Shown here piece by piece: positions 1 through 9,201 of a stretch of DNA of 64,000 bases. The stretch is from Gardnerella leopoldii (GTDB lineage Bacteria; Actinomycetota; Actinomycetes; Actinomycetales; Bifidobacteriaceae). Made by a program: the position numbers and the translations under genes. The stretch covers positions 496,043 to 560,042 of the forward strand of contig NZ_CP029984.1 of the NCBI RefSeq assembly GCF_003293675.1, read 5' to 3'. How positions within the stretch are numbered: the first letter of the stretch is position 1; the number at the start of each line of letters is the position of its first letter. The notes beneath the pieces were generated by a model. That model was not told where the DNA came from and ran no database searches. It worked only from the letters and a program-made list of their open reading frames with translations.

Positions 1-1
1 T

Positions 2-399
2 GAAGATGCTGCTGCTCGTTTAGGTCTTGATCCAGAAGATGAGTTGATATGTTTGAAACGCTTGCGCTATGTTGACGATGTTTTATCGCGTTATAGTGTG
101 ATTTATTTGTCTGCTTCGCGTTTTCCTAAAATTTTGACGCATGATTTTTCAGATGATTCGTTAGCTGATTTTTGTTCAAAGCGTACGCTGTTCAGCTTGT
201 AGAAAATGAGGTGTCTGTGCATGTAGAAGAGCTGTGTGACCGGCTTGCGGCAGTACTGAATGTTGAAGTTGGAACTTCTGTAATTGCAGCTTATTCTACT
301 GTAAAAGATAAGTTTGGCACGATTATTGCTTTTGGTGCAGCTGTTTATACGCCAAATTCTGGCGAGATTCGTTTCCATTTGCATTCAAATGCTGCTTAA
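2..399 (+). pseudogene. GntR-family regulator, C-terminal (UTRA) part, frameshifted and cut by window start
   Basis: The reading frame from base 2 gives a UTRA-like ligand-binding segment (starting EDAAARLGLDPEDELICLKR, later DDSLADF) and stops at 200-202. The remainder of the domain (LVENEVSVHVEELCDRLAAV to the end HLHSNAA) lies in the frame that ends at 399. The two parts join perfectly if the run of five T at 169-173 had six, which gives DDSLADFLFKAYAVQL. UTRA domains in this family bind a small-molecule effector next to an N-terminal winged helix, which here would lie before the window. So this is a transcription regulator inactivated by a one-base deletion, a phase-variable homopolymer, or a sequencing error. 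What it regulates cannot be told from this fragment. Confidence 0.75.
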
Positions 400-416
400 T
401 TAAATTTTTTAGGGCT

Positions 417-448
417 AGCTAAGATGATCTTCTTAGCTAACACCTTTT
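417..448 (+). terminator. Rho-independent terminator after the GntR fragment
   Basis: An 8-bp stem (AGCTAAGA at 417-424, TCTTAGCT at 431-438) with a 6-nt loop is followed by AACACC and a run of six T. It sits 18 bases after the stop of the regulator fragment. Confidence 0.75.
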
Positions 449-465
449 TTGCGTTAGAAAACAAT

Positions 466-497
466 AAAACCTTGCTGGCTTTCCAGCAAGGTTTTTT
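466..497. terminator. Bidirectional terminator between the regulator and tRNA-Leu
   Basis: Perfect 11-bp stem (AACCTTGCTGG at 468-478, CCAGCAAGGTT at 483-493) with a CTTT loop. T-runs follow on the plus strand, and A-runs precede the stem so that T-runs follow on the minus strand. It would end tRNA-Leu transcription leftward and back up the rightward terminator. Confidence 0.85.
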
Positions 498-499
498 CG

Positions 500-587
500 T
501 GTCCGGAGCGGGAGTTGAACCCGCACGCCTGTAACAAATAGGCACTAGCACCTCAAGCTAGCGCGTCTACCATTCCGCCACCCGGAC
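500..587 (-). tRNA. tRNA-Leu (anticodon GAG)
   Basis: On the minus strand the molecule starts GTCCGGGTGGCGGAATGG. The acceptor stem pairs with CTCCGGAC at the 3' end. The anticodon stem CTAGC/GCTAG encloses the loop TTGAGGT, so the anticodon is GAG. The long variable arm is typical of leucine tRNAs, and the T-arm GCGGGTTCAACTCCCGC is intact. The discriminator base is A and the CCA end is not encoded. Confidence 0.95.
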
Positions 588-701
588 AGGTGTTTTAGAC
601 AACAGATAAGACTATAACATCTTTTTTTCTTCTTCGCTTCGGCGTGTTGAAAAAATTACGAATTTTCAAAATATTTATATATGAAAATAGTAATAATAGT
701 T

Positions 702-2657
702 TTAAATTATGCTATTTTCAGTATAAAAATCTCCTTTACTATCTTGTTTAAAATCAATAACATTCACTGGCTTTTTTGCCAAGTTTCCATCAAAGTCAAT
801 GAACGAGTGTTGTGGCAATGAAGAAATATCATGTTTTGGATAGTCTCTTCTAAAGAAAGCACCTCTAGATTCATGTCTAGCAAGTGAAGATTGTAATACT
901 GCTTTTGCAAGTAGTGACATGTTCTTTATTTCCCATATTGCAGTAATTTCTTGGTTAAAAACTAAATTATCGCTATGAATGTGTAATGACTGAATTTTAG
1001 GATCTATAAATTCTTGTATGTCATTGAGTGCTTTCTTAATTGATTGTTCGTCGCATGATATTGCAACAGCGTTTTCCATGATTTTTCCTAAATCTGCAAA
1101 TAATTTATAAGGATTATCTTCTTCTATTTGTGAAGATTCGTCGTTATAACTGTTGTCTGTAAAATCTGTAACTTGCTTCGCACTCGTTTCCATAAGCTGA
1201 TTAAGTTCATTATTTCTTTGTTTATATAAGACTTGTAGTGCAACATTACTTGAGATAGTTTTATTGGTTTCGTTCGTTTCGTTCGTTTCATTGATTTCGT
1301 TACTGTTAGTTTCATCATCCTTGTTTAAGTTTTTCAATTCCTTTGCTATTGTTGCTCCCGCACGATTTCCAAAAAGGCATGCGTCAAGCAAGGAGTTTCC
1401 TCCTAATCGATTAGCTCCGTGCACTCCTACGCATGAGCATTCTCCGGCAGCGTATAAACCATAAACAATATTTTGGTTGTTATTTTGCCATCTATATACT
1501 TTTCCATTCAAAGTTATCGGTATTCCGCCCATTGTGTAGTGAGCTGTAGGGCGAATTGGGACTAAATCGCAAGTTGGGTCAAGATGAGCATATTTTTCAA
1601 TAGTTTCTGTAACTTGTGGCAAGTATCCTAACATATTTTCTCGGCTGATATGTGTCATATCTAGCCAAACACAATCGTTATGCGAATTGCTTTGTTGCGT
1701 AGTTGTTGAATCGTTTACACCTCTTCCTTCGCGAATTTCTTTGGCAATTGCACGAGAAACAACATCTCTTGGAGCTAAATCTGCATGTACTTCATCGTAT
1801 TTTTTCATAAAAGCTTCGCCATTTGAGTTCCTAAGCACGCCGCCTTCAGCTCTTGCTGCTTCTGAAAGCAGAATGCCAGTATGAGCTAGTCCAGTAGGGT
1901 GGAATTGAATGAACTCGCAGTCTTCAAGTTGTAATCCTGCTTTTAGAGCTAAAGCCATGCCATCGCCTGTTAAATCCCACGAATTAGATGTTGTTGCAAA
2001 TAATCTTCCCGATCCGCCTGTAGCTAAAAGTAAGAATCTAGACCTTATTGCTCGCAAGTTTCCTGCAGATAAATCAAATGCAACAATTCCTTCAACGCTC
2101 ATAGTTTGATCGTTTATAGCAACATCTGTTACGTAACAATCTTCAGCAAATACAATATTCTCGGAAACACATTGTTGCCATAAGCTATGCAAAATTTGGT
2201 GACCAATACGATCTGCAGCAAAAGCCGCACGTTCAATTGGATTCTTTCCAAAATTAGCAGTATGCCCACCAAAACGGCGTTGATTAATATACCCATTTTG
2301 CGTTCGAGAAAATGCTACGCCATCATGTTCAAGCTGAATAACTGTTTTCGGCGCTTCTTTTGCAAGTAGCTTTGCTGCATCTTGATCGCTTAGCCAATCT
2401 CCGCCATGAACTGTGTCATAATAATGCCATTGCCATTTGTCTTGTTCAACATTTCCAAGGCTTGCTGCTATACCTCCTTCAGCAGAACCCGTGTGTGAAC
2501 GCAATGCTGGCACTTTAGAAATCACTAAAATTGATGGTGTTTTTCCTCCTTTTCTCATACATGCGTATTCTTCGGATTTAATTAATCCTAGTGCTGCAGA
2601 TAATCCTGCAGCTCCAGCGCCAACAATAATAACATCGTAGTATTCGCTTGATTGCAT
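702..2657 (-). CDS. Succinate dehydrogenase/fumarate reductase-type flavoprotein
   Basis: A 651-residue FAD-dependent oxidoreductase. The dinucleotide-binding motif [11 protein letters not shown] lies near residues 12-22. The segment [13 protein letters not shown] (residues 53-65) places a histidine where SdhA/FrdA proteins attach FAD covalently. The substrate region [11 protein letters not shown], then [10 protein letters not shown] and the C-terminal [12 protein letters not shown] are SdhA/FrdA signatures. L-aspartate oxidase (NadB) is the closest alternative; it is shorter and lacks the covalent-FAD histidine. No iron-sulphur or membrane-anchor subunit gene is adjacent, so the electron partner is unknown. 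A low-complexity insert around residues 450-470 contains repeated Asn-Glu-Thr, encoded by a 9-bp tandem repeat at 1268-1303. It lies 40 bp downstream of dprA, so it is probably the last gene of that operon. The ATG start has only a weak ribosome-binding site. Confidence 0.8.
   Translation of the reverse strand: MQSSEYYDVIIVGAGAAGLSAALGLIKSEEYACMRKGGKTPSILVISKVPALRSHTGSAEGGIAASLGNVEQDKWQWHYYDTVHGGDWLSDQDAAKLLAKEAPKTVIQLEHDGVAFSRTQNGYINQRRFGGHTANFGKNPIERAAFAADRIGHQILHSLWQQCVSENIVFAEDCYVTDVAINDQTMSVEGIVAFDLSAGNLRAIRSRFLLLATGGSGRLFATTSNSWDLTGDGMALALKAGLQLEDCEFIQFHPTGLAHTGILLSEAARAEGGVLRNSNGEAFMKKYDEVHADLAPRDVVSRAIAKEIREGRGVNDSTTTQQSNSHNDCVWLDMTHISRENMLGYLPQVTETIEKYAHLDPTCDLVPIRPTAHYTMGGIPITLNGKVYRWQNNNQNIVYGLYAAGECSCVGVHGANRLGGNSLLDACLFGNRAGATIAKELKNLNKDDETNSNEINETNETNETNKTISSNVALQVLYKQRNNELNQLMETSAKQVTDFTDNSYNDESSQIEEDNPYKLFADLGKIMENAVAISCDEQSIKKALNDIQEFIDPKIQSLHIHSDNLVFNQEITAIWEIKNMSLLAKAVLQSSLARHESRGAFFRRDYPKHDISSLPQHSFIDFDGNLAKKPVNVIDFKQDSKGDFYTENSII
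1268..1303. repeat. 9-bp coding tandem repeat in the flavoprotein gene
   Basis: Two perfect copies of TTTCGTTCG (1268-1285) are followed by two degenerate copies (TTTCATTGA, TTTCGTTAC). On the coding strand they specify Asn-Glu-Thr repeats. The unit is a multiple of three, so copy-number change would leave the frame intact. Confidence 0.8.
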
Positions 2658-2697
2658 ACTTTTATTTTCTCACATATCTTGTATTGGGCGCGTTATT

Positions 2698-4242
2698 TTA
2701 CGCTACTTTTTGCTGTGATAATGTTAAATTTTCTTTATTTTGTACAATAATTCCTTCCAATTCTAGCAATGCAATTTTCCCAGAAATTTCAGCAATAGAT
2801 GGTATGTAATCTAATTGTTTTTCTTCGTAAGAAGCTTTTATTATTTCGTATATTCTGTCAACATTTGCAAGTTCACGTTTGCGTTTGCATGTTGTAATTG
2901 CGTCGATAATTAGTTTTTGCGTATTGTCATAATTTTTATAGTCTATACTTAATTTTTCTGGTTTAGGTTGAGAATAAGCAAAGTAATGATGAGATTGAGG
3001 AAACAGAATATCTATATCTTGATTTGAACACAATATTATAGCTTGTGAATCGTGTATTAGCTTGTTGCATCCTGCATTATTAGGCTGATTGATATCTCCT
3101 GGTATGGCGTATAGTTCGCGATTTAAATCAGTTGCCCATGTTGCAGTATTTAGCGCTCCGGATTGTAATCTTGCTTGAGCAACTATAATTTTTGATGCTA
3201 GAGCTGCAATAATTCTATTTCGTAATAAAAATCTGTGGCCTACAGGTGTTGTATCTGGGCATAGTTCGCTAATACACGCTCCGCCTTTTGCAATAATTTG
3301 TTCAAAAAGCTGATAATTGCATCTGGGTCCCATATGATTTAATCCTCCAGCAAATACAGCAATGGTTTTTCCTGTAGGCTTATTTTCATCTACATCTTGT
3401 GCATCTAATGCGCCCCAATGTGCTGCTGCATCAATTCCGTACGCTCCACCAGAAATAACAGTATGGCCTTTCGAAGCGCAATCATAAGCAAATTGATATG
3501 CAAGTTCTCTTCCGTAGTCTGTGCAAGAGCGTGAGCCAACAATAGCAAGTGGATTATGACATTGTGTTAATGCTTGTGGATTCCCTACACCCCACAAGCA
3601 TAAAGGTGGTGAGAAATGACTCTGAAAAGCCAAATCTTGTAATTGTTTCGGCCAATATTTGCTGTGTGGTGCAATAATCCATTGCTTTCCGCCAGAAGTG
3701 AACCATTGACATAGTGATTCATTATTCCATGTTGGTAAATGCAATAATCGAACGCACCATTTTGAAATAGAATTGTGTAACACTTCTAAAGACTTAGGCG
3801 CATTATTGTTGTGATAACCCCACGCTGTTAAGCCCTTCTTGAAATAATTTTCTAAGAGTGTAAGTTCTTTATGGTTTTTTATGAAACTTATCATTGTAGA
3901 TACTAATTCTTGATTTTTGTTACGTTTTCTTGAGCTAAAAGTTTTAGAATTGGCATCGTTTTCTTGATCTGCTACTTCACTAATAATTGGAAGTTGCATT
4001 TGTTGAGCTGAGCCTGTTGATTGTTGTTTCGTAAAATTTTTCACAATTGTTTTTAATATTGAAACAATTTCTTTAGCGCTTTTAGATCCCAATAGTAGCG
4101 TGTACATAATTGCATCCGCTCCTTCAAGGCAGAATGTAAGTATTGCACGAGATATTGTTTCTTCGTCTGGTGAAGAAAAATCGCTAGGTGAACTAATGGT
4201 TTCTTCATTGTTATCCGTGTTGTTTATGTTCTTAGTATTCAT
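2698..4242 (-). CDS. dprA: DNA processing protein DprA (Smf)
   Basis: A 514-residue cytoplasmic protein. In transformable bacteria DprA binds incoming single-stranded DNA and loads RecA. The Rossmann-like core shows VGSRSCTDYGRELA, SGGAYGIDAAAH, and ARLQSGALNTATWA followed by YAIPGDINQPNNAGCNKLI. The C-terminal stretch from about residue 445 (CKRKRELANVDRIYEI) fits the usual winged-helix domain. The N-terminal 60 residues are Asn/Ser/Glu-rich and variable. The start codon overlaps the comM stop by 4 bases (ATGA), so the two are translationally coupled. It sits in the order yraN-comM-dprA common to many bacteria. Confidence 0.95.
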   Translation of the reverse strand: MNTKNINNTDNNEETISSPSDFSSPDEETISRAILTFCLEGADAIMYTLLLGSKSAKEIVSILKTIVKNFTKQQSTGSAQQMQLPIISEVADQENDANSKTFSSRKRNKNQELVSTMISFIKNHKELTLLENYFKKGLTAWGYHNNNAPKSLEVLHNSISKWCVRLLHLPTWNNESLCQWFTSGGKQWIIAPHSKYWPKQLQDLAFQSHFSPPLCLWGVGNPQALTQCHNPLAIVGSRSCTDYGRELAYQFAYDCASKGHTVISGGAYGIDAAAHWGALDAQDVDENKPTGKTIAVFAGGLNHMGPRCNYQLFEQIIAKGGACISELCPDTTPVGHRFLLRNRIIAALASKIIVAQARLQSGALNTATWATDLNRELYAIPGDINQPNNAGCNKLIHDSQAIILCSNQDIDILFPQSHHYFAYSQPKPEKLSIDYKNYDNTQKLIIDAITTCKRKRELANVDRIYEIIKASYEEKQLDYIPSIAEISGKIALLELEGIIVQNKENLTLSQQKVA

Positions 4243-5882
4243 ATTCGTGTCCTTAAACTGATTGCTTGTGCAATGTCTGTCATGTCTGGTGAAGTGTGTC
4301 CAGAAAGATCAGCAAGCGTCCACGCGAGTCGCAATGCTCTATCTGCTCCTCGCAAACTCAATTGATGCTTTTCTAATGCACGGTTGATAAGTCCTACAGC
4401 TTGCTGTGAAGTGTATTTTCTAAGCCATGTTCCAGATGCTTGTGCGTTGCAATCCCAGCCTTGTTTTATAAAACGGTCGCGAGCAATTTTACGAGCTTCT
4501 ATTACGTTATCTCGCATTGTTTTGCTATTCAGATACGTGTTTTTAACTGAGTTTTGTGCATTGTCTTGATGATGGTTTGAAATAATAATTCGTTCTACTG
4601 GAGGTACATCCATTTGAATATCAATACGGTCAAGAATTGGACCTGAAAGGCGTGAAAAATATCGTGCTCTTTCGCGCTCTTTGCAAGTACATCGTTCTCC
4701 ATTTCCGTATGCGTATCCGCAAGGACAAGGATTTGCAGCAACAACAAGCTGGAATTTAGCTGGATAAAGAGTTGTCCCTTTTGAACGAGAAATAGCAATA
4801 TGCCCTGATTCCAATGGTTCTCTTAGGGTTTGCAATACTCTAGGAGAAAACTCTGGAGCTTCATCCATAAACAGCACTCCGCAATGTGCTCTAGTAATAA
4901 TCCCAGGTTTTGCAACTCCTGTTCCTCCTCCGATAAGAGAAGCTGCTGAAGCAGTATGGTGAGGTGCTTCAAATGGTGGAATATTGCTAATTCCGTAATA
5001 GGGTAGTGTTCCACAAAGTGAACGAATTGAAGCAACCTCAAGCTGTTCTTGTTCGTTAAGTGGACACATAATGCTTGGTATTCGTGAAGCTAGCATGGTT
5101 TTCCCAGATCCTGGAGGCCCAATCATCATTACGTGATGCCCTCCAGCTGCAGCAACTTGTAGAGCCCATTTTGTATGTTCTTGCCCTATTACTTCAGACA
5201 TATCTCCAATTTCATATTTTGGTTCAATTTGTAGTGGAGAAGTGCTTTCTTCGTGAATTGACGAATTATAATCTTCTTCTCCATTGTTATAATTTCCATT
5301 TCGTTCAAGGACTTGCATATGTTTATACGCAGGGTCTTCTTCAATAAGCTTGAGTGATTCTTCGCTCAAACTGCCATGCAATTGCGTCACTAAATCTAAA
5401 ATATGGTGTATTCCAATAGATTCAATTCCATCTACAAGTTGCGCTTCGGCAAGATTTTCTTGCGGAATAAGCATTCGTTTAAAATGCATCTTTTTTGAGT
5501 AAAGTGCAATAGGAAGAATGCCTTGAATAGGTAATACTGTCCCGTCAAGATTTAGTTCTCCTAAAATAACTGTATTTTCTAATTCTGTAAGTGGAATATA
5601 CTTTTCTGCGCTTAGTATGCTTGCCGCGATAGCTAAATCGTATGATGCTCCGCTTTTTGGCATTGAAGCAGGTGATAAGTTTACTGTTACCCTTCCTTCA
5701 GGCCATTTACAATGCAACGCAAAATGAGCTGATTTAACGCGCTCTCTTGCTTCGCTTAATGAAGTGTCAGGTAAGCCGATAATAGAAAAGTTTGGCATAT
5801 TTCCAGATATAAAAGCTTGCAGCTGAATAGTAAAAGCTTTAAGACCAATAAGTCCTATTGATGTTGCGTTTCCAATATGCAT
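4239..5882 (-). CDS. comM: ComM/YifB-family Mg-chelatase-like AAA+ ATPase
   Basis: A 547-residue protein. ComM is a hexameric helicase that promotes branch migration when transformed DNA is integrated. The N-terminal ChlI-like domain shows IGLPDTSLSEARERVKSA and VNLSPASMPKSGASYDLA. The AAA+ core has Walker A GPPGSGKTMLA (near residues 256-266), Walker B VLFMDEAPEF, and the YifB signature FQLVVAANPCPCGY. The C-terminal Mg-chelatase domain contains QLSLRGADRALRLAWT. The start overlaps the stop of the upstream yraN gene by one base (TAATG), and its stop overlaps dprA. This supports one competence/recombination operon. Confidence 0.95.
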   Translation of the reverse strand: MHIGNATSIGLIGLKAFTIQLQAFISGNMPNFSIIGLPDTSLSEARERVKSAHFALHCKWPEGRVTVNLSPASMPKSGASYDLAIAASILSAEKYIPLTELENTVILGELNLDGTVLPIQGILPIALYSKKMHFKRMLIPQENLAEAQLVDGIESIGIHHILDLVTQLHGSLSEESLKLIEEDPAYKHMQVLERNGNYNNGEEDYNSSIHEESTSPLQIEPKYEIGDMSEVIGQEHTKWALQVAAAGGHHVMMIGPPGSGKTMLASRIPSIMCPLNEQEQLEVASIRSLCGTLPYYGISNIPPFEAPHHTASAASLIGGGTGVAKPGIITRAHCGVLFMDEAPEFSPRVLQTLREPLESGHIAISRSKGTTLYPAKFQLVVAANPCPCGYAYGNGERCTCKERERARYFSRLSGPILDRIDIQMDVPPVERIIISNHHQDNAQNSVKNTYLNSKTMRDNVIEARKIARDRFIKQGWDCNAQASGTWLRKYTSQQAVGLINRALEKHQLSLRGADRALRLAWTLADLSGHTSPDMTDIAQAISLRTRI

Positions 5883-6430
5883 TAGAATGCTCCTTGAACA
5901 TGCTTGAATTGGATTGATGAATTATCTTCAATTTCTTCCAAAGATTGCAATTCATATGCAGAATCTGGATAAGTGTATTTGTTAATAATAAGAATTGATA
6001 CAGCGTCAAATCGAATACGGTAAGGAGGTATATCGCTTCCGAATTCTTCCAGCCATTTCATACCAGTTGTACGTAATTTGCTACATTTTTCTTGAGTAAT
6101 TGCTTCAAGTGGAGTGCCACAACGTACGCTTCTTCGAGTTTTTACTTCCACGAATACCAATTTTTGTTCTGGAGTAATCATCACCAAATCTAGCTCTCCA
6201 TTACGGCAATGCCAGTTTCGGTCAATAACGTGCCACCCTTTTTGTATGAGTCGCAAAGCTGCGTATGTTTCTCCCAGTTTTCCCAACTCTTTACTTTCAA
6301 GAGAATCATCTTGAAGCTCGTTGGACACTTGTTCAAGTTTTTCTTGCAAAAATACTTGAGCAGTCTCAGCGTCGTCAATCTCGTCAAGCGAGATAATTTC
6401 ATCGTCAATAATGTGTTTTTGTGTAATCAT
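5882..6430 (-). CDS. YraN/UPF0102 family endonuclease-like protein
   Basis: The C-terminal 120 residues form the UPF0102 domain: LGKLGETYAALRLIQKGWHV, then RNGELDLVMI and LVFVEVKTRR. The E..D..EVK pattern is a Holliday-junction-resolvase-like nuclease fold, but the cellular role is unproven. The start is uncertain. The ATG at 6430 gives 182 residues with an acidic N-terminal extension, while a TTG at 6568 would give 228. Neither has a convincing ribosome-binding site. It is the first gene of the leftward yraN-comM-dprA operon. Confidence 0.85.
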   Translation of the reverse strand: MITQKHIIDDEIISLDEIDDAETAQVFLQEKLEQVSNELQDDSLESKELGKLGETYAALRLIQKGWHVIDRNWHCRNGELDLVMITPEQKLVFVEVKTRRSVRCGTPLEAITQEKCSKLRTTGMKWLEEFGSDIPPYRIRFDAVSILIINKYTYPDSAYELQSLEEIEDNSSIQFKHVQGAF

Positions 6431-6751
6431 GCTGCTATTTTCTGTGCTTATTGAGCAGTAATCCAGATTTTTTAAGCATTGTGGATAAAAGCTGCATACG
6501 GCGTGTTGTATTAGAAATTCAGTATATTTTCTGTATTTTTCTAAAACAGATTTCGCTATTTTTTGCAAACTGTTAATTCGTTATAGCTAATTTTGATAAC
6601 CGCAGGTATGTACGAATGAACCATAGTGGCATATTGTCGTTATCACTTAAATAAATATGTAAACAGAAAACGGAAAAGTAAGTGGATGCGCAAAGTGAGC
6701 TGAAGCAAACTAATCTACTGTTTGAAAAAGTCGCAAAACTGGAGGGGTATT

Positions 6752-8074
6752 ATGAGCGATATTGAAGAAACGCAAGGAAAGTATCATTTTGAAACCTTGC
6801 AGTTGCATGTTGGTCAAGAGCAGGCGGATCCGGCAACTGATTCTCGTGCAGTTCCTATTTATCAAACAACAAGCTACGTGTTCCACGATTTTGATCATGC
6901 CGCTGCTCGTTTTGATTTGCGTGACGCTGGAAATATTTATGGCCGTTTGACGAATTCTACTCAAGATGTTTTTGAGCGTAGAATTGCAGCTCTTGAAGGT
7001 GGAACTGCAGCTTTGGCTGTTGCTTCTGGTGCGGCAGCTGTAGACTATGCTATTCGTAACATCACTCAGCAGGGCGATCACATTGTGTCTTCAAAGAATG
7101 TGTATGGTGGAACTTATAACCTTCTTCGTCATACTCTTCCTCGAGATGGTGTAACAACTACTTTTGTGGATCCTAAGAATCCTCAGAACTTCGAGGATGC
7201 AATTCAGCCGAATACGAAGCTCGTGTACTTTGAAACTTTTGGTAATCCTAATGCTGATTTGCCTGATTTTGAGGCTATTTCCGAGATTGCGCATCGCCAC
7301 AATCTTCCTGTTTTTGTTGACAACACTTTTGCAACTGCATACTTGTTCCGTCCGCTTGAGCATGGTGCAGATATTGTAGTTGAGTCTGCTACGAAGTTTA
7401 TTGGCGGCCATGGCACAACTCTTGGTGGCATTATTGTTGAAGGCGGCAATTTTGATTGGGCTAAAGTCCCTGGAAAATTCCCAACTCTTACTGAAGCTGA
7501 CCCTAGCTATCATGGTTTGAACTTCTATGATGCTTTAGGATCTGTGGCTTTTGTGACTCGTATTCGTGCGATTATTTTGCGCGATACTGGCGCTTGCATT
7601 AGCCCGTTTGCTGCATTCTTGCTTTTGCAAGGCACGGAAACTTTGAGTTTGCGTGTTGAGCGTCACGTTGAGAATGCGTTGAAGGTTGTTCAATATTTGC
7701 AAACTGTGCCAGAGGTTGAATCTGTAAGTCATCCTTCTATTGAAGGTCGTTCTGATCACGAGCTTTATAAGCGCTACTTCCCGAATGGTGGAGGCTCTAT
7801 TTTCACGTTTGATATTAAAGGTGGAAGGGATGCAGCTCGCATATTTATTGACAATTTACAGCTTTTCTCATTGCTTGCAAATGTTGCTGACGTAAAGTCA
7901 TTGGTTATCCATCCTGCATCTACTACGCACTCTCAGGAAACTTCTGAAGAGTTGGAAGATCAGGGCATTCATGAAGGTACTATTCGTTTGTCTATTGGAA
8001 CTGAACATATTGACGATATTCTTGCCGATTTGCAGCGCGGATTTGACGCTGTTCGTAAAGCAGGACTTGCTTAA
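6752..8074 (+). CDS. metY: O-acetylhomoserine sulfhydrylase / aminocarboxypropyltransferase
   Basis: A 440-residue PLP enzyme of the Cys/Met metabolism family that makes homocysteine from O-acetylhomoserine and sulphide. The start FETLQLHVGQ is typical of MetY. The motifs Y.R..NST (IYGRLTNSTQDVFERR), SGAAAVDYA and FVDNTFATAY are present, and the PLP lysine lies in ESATKFIGGHGTTLGG. The C-terminal IRLSIGTEHIDDI is also diagnostic. The ATG at 6752 is chosen because GGAGG lies at 6741-6745; an upstream TTG in frame has no such site. It is a stand-alone gene with its own terminator, divergent from yraN. Confidence 0.93.
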   Translation: MSDIEETQGKYHFETLQLHVGQEQADPATDSRAVPIYQTTSYVFHDFDHAAARFDLRDAGNIYGRLTNSTQDVFERRIAALEGGTAALAVASGAAAVDYAIRNITQQGDHIVSSKNVYGGTYNLLRHTLPRDGVTTTFVDPKNPQNFEDAIQPNTKLVYFETFGNPNADLPDFEAISEIAHRHNLPVFVDNTFATAYLFRPLEHGADIVVESATKFIGGHGTTLGGIIVEGGNFDWAKVPGKFPTLTEADPSYHGLNFYDALGSVAFVTRIRAIILRDTGACISPFAAFLLLQGTETLSLRVERHVENALKVVQYLQTVPEVESVSHPSIEGRSDHELYKRYFPNGGGSIFTFDIKGGRDAARIFIDNLQLFSLLANVADVKSLVIHPASTTHSQETSEELEDQGIHEGTIRLSIGTEHIDDILADLQRGFDAVRKAGLA

Positions 8075-8144
8075 ATAGAAAAGAGAAAGCAAAGTAAAAA
8101 ATTATTAATTAAAAATATTCCTGAAGATCCATTACCATTTTATT

Positions 8145-8181
8145 CGGAGCGCATTCGTATTTGTATGTGCTCCGATTTTTT
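8145..8181 (+). terminator. Terminator of metY
   Basis: A 10-bp stem, CGGAGCGCAT at 8145-8154 and ATGTGCTCCG at 8165-8174 with one G-U pair, is followed by ATTTTTT. Confidence 0.85.
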
Positions 8182-8344
8182 ATACATTATGTAAATTTAC
8201 GCATCATACTTTAGGATGAGATGCTAATTTTTTCTCAATAATTTCCGCCTTACGCACGATAGTAACCAGCAGTCTTTTCACGTAAATTTAAGTATTAGCA
8301 GTAGATAACTATGCGATTACTACTTTTTAAGAAAAGGAGCAGTT

Positions 8345-9184
8345 ATGAACAGTCCGTACGAAACAAGCTCATACGAGCAAGAAAATGCTTTAGATTTTAG
8401 AGCAGATTTTAACCAAAACTTGATTGGTGAGACGGCAGTTGCAGCTTTGCATGTTGTTAAAGATTTTGGCAAGGGTGCAGGCATTGTTCACGCTTTGCGA
8501 GACGTTAGTGTTAGCTTTGAGCGCGGCAAGTTCACTGCGATTATGGGCCCGTCTGGCTCTGGAAAGTCAACTTTAATGCATTCTTTGGCTGGTCTTGACA
8601 GCGTTAATTCTGGAAAAGTTTTGGTAGATGGCCTAGATATTACAGGAATGAGCGATAAACAGCTTACGCTTATGCGACGCGAAATGGTTGGGTTCATTTT
8701 CCAAAGTTTTAATCTTCTTCCAATGTTTAGTGCTGAGCAAAATATTCTTATGCCTCTTACTTTGGCAGGCAAAAAGCCAGATAAGCAATGGTTTAATACT
8801 TTGGTTTTAACTCTTGGCTTGCAAGATCGCTTAAAGCATAGGCCTGCTGAGCTTTCTGGCGGTCAGCGACAACGCGTTGCAATTGCTCGAGCTTTAATCT
8901 CTAAGCCTTCCGTAGTTTTTGCGGATGAGCCTACCGGTAATCTTGACTCTGCTTCCAGCTCAGAAGTTTTGCATTTTTTGAAGAAGTCTGTAACGGAACT
9001 TGGTCAAACTGTGATTATGGTTACTCACGACGCTGTTGCAGCGTCTTATGCGGATCGAGCAATCGTGTTTGCAGATGGTCAAATCGTTGAAGACGTGCAA
9101 AATCCTACTGCAGAAGGAATGAGCAAGATGCTTATGGAACGCAGCGAGGCTGGCGTTAATAATCAGCCTGCTCAATTGCAATAA
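8345..9184 (+). CDS. ABC transporter ATP-binding protein (MacB/LolD type)
   Basis: A 279-residue ATPase. It has Walker A GPSGSGKSTLMH, Q-loop FQSFNLLP, signature LSGGQRQRVAIARAL, Walker B VVFADEPTGNLDS and the switch histidine in VMVTHD. The GFIFQSFNLLP and ADEPTGNLDS segments are characteristic of the ATPases that partner FtsX-like permeases in mechanotransmission or export, rather than of importers. AAGGAG at 8334-8339 sets the ATG. The FtsX permease gene follows 17 bp later and is surely its partner. The substrate is unknown; antimicrobial peptides or lipoproteins are typical for this class. Confidence 0.93.
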   Translation: MNSPYETSSYEQENALDFRADFNQNLIGETAVAALHVVKDFGKGAGIVHALRDVSVSFERGKFTAIMGPSGSGKSTLMHSLAGLDSVNSGKVLVDGLDITGMSDKQLTLMRREMVGFIFQSFNLLPMFSAEQNILMPLTLAGKKPDKQWFNTLVLTLGLQDRLKHRPAELSGGQRQRVAIARALISKPSVVFADEPTGNLDSASSSEVLHFLKKSVTELGQTVIMVTHDAVAASYADRAIVFADGQIVEDVQNPTAEGMSKMLMERSEAGVNNQPAQLQ

Positions 9185-9201
9185 AAGGTGGTGAAGTTAG
9201 A

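Noticed and set aside
702..2657. L-aspartate oxidase (NadB) annotation
   Set aside because: The covalent-FAD histidine, the [10 protein letters not shown] motif, the length and the ESRGA-type C-terminus fit SdhA/FrdA better.
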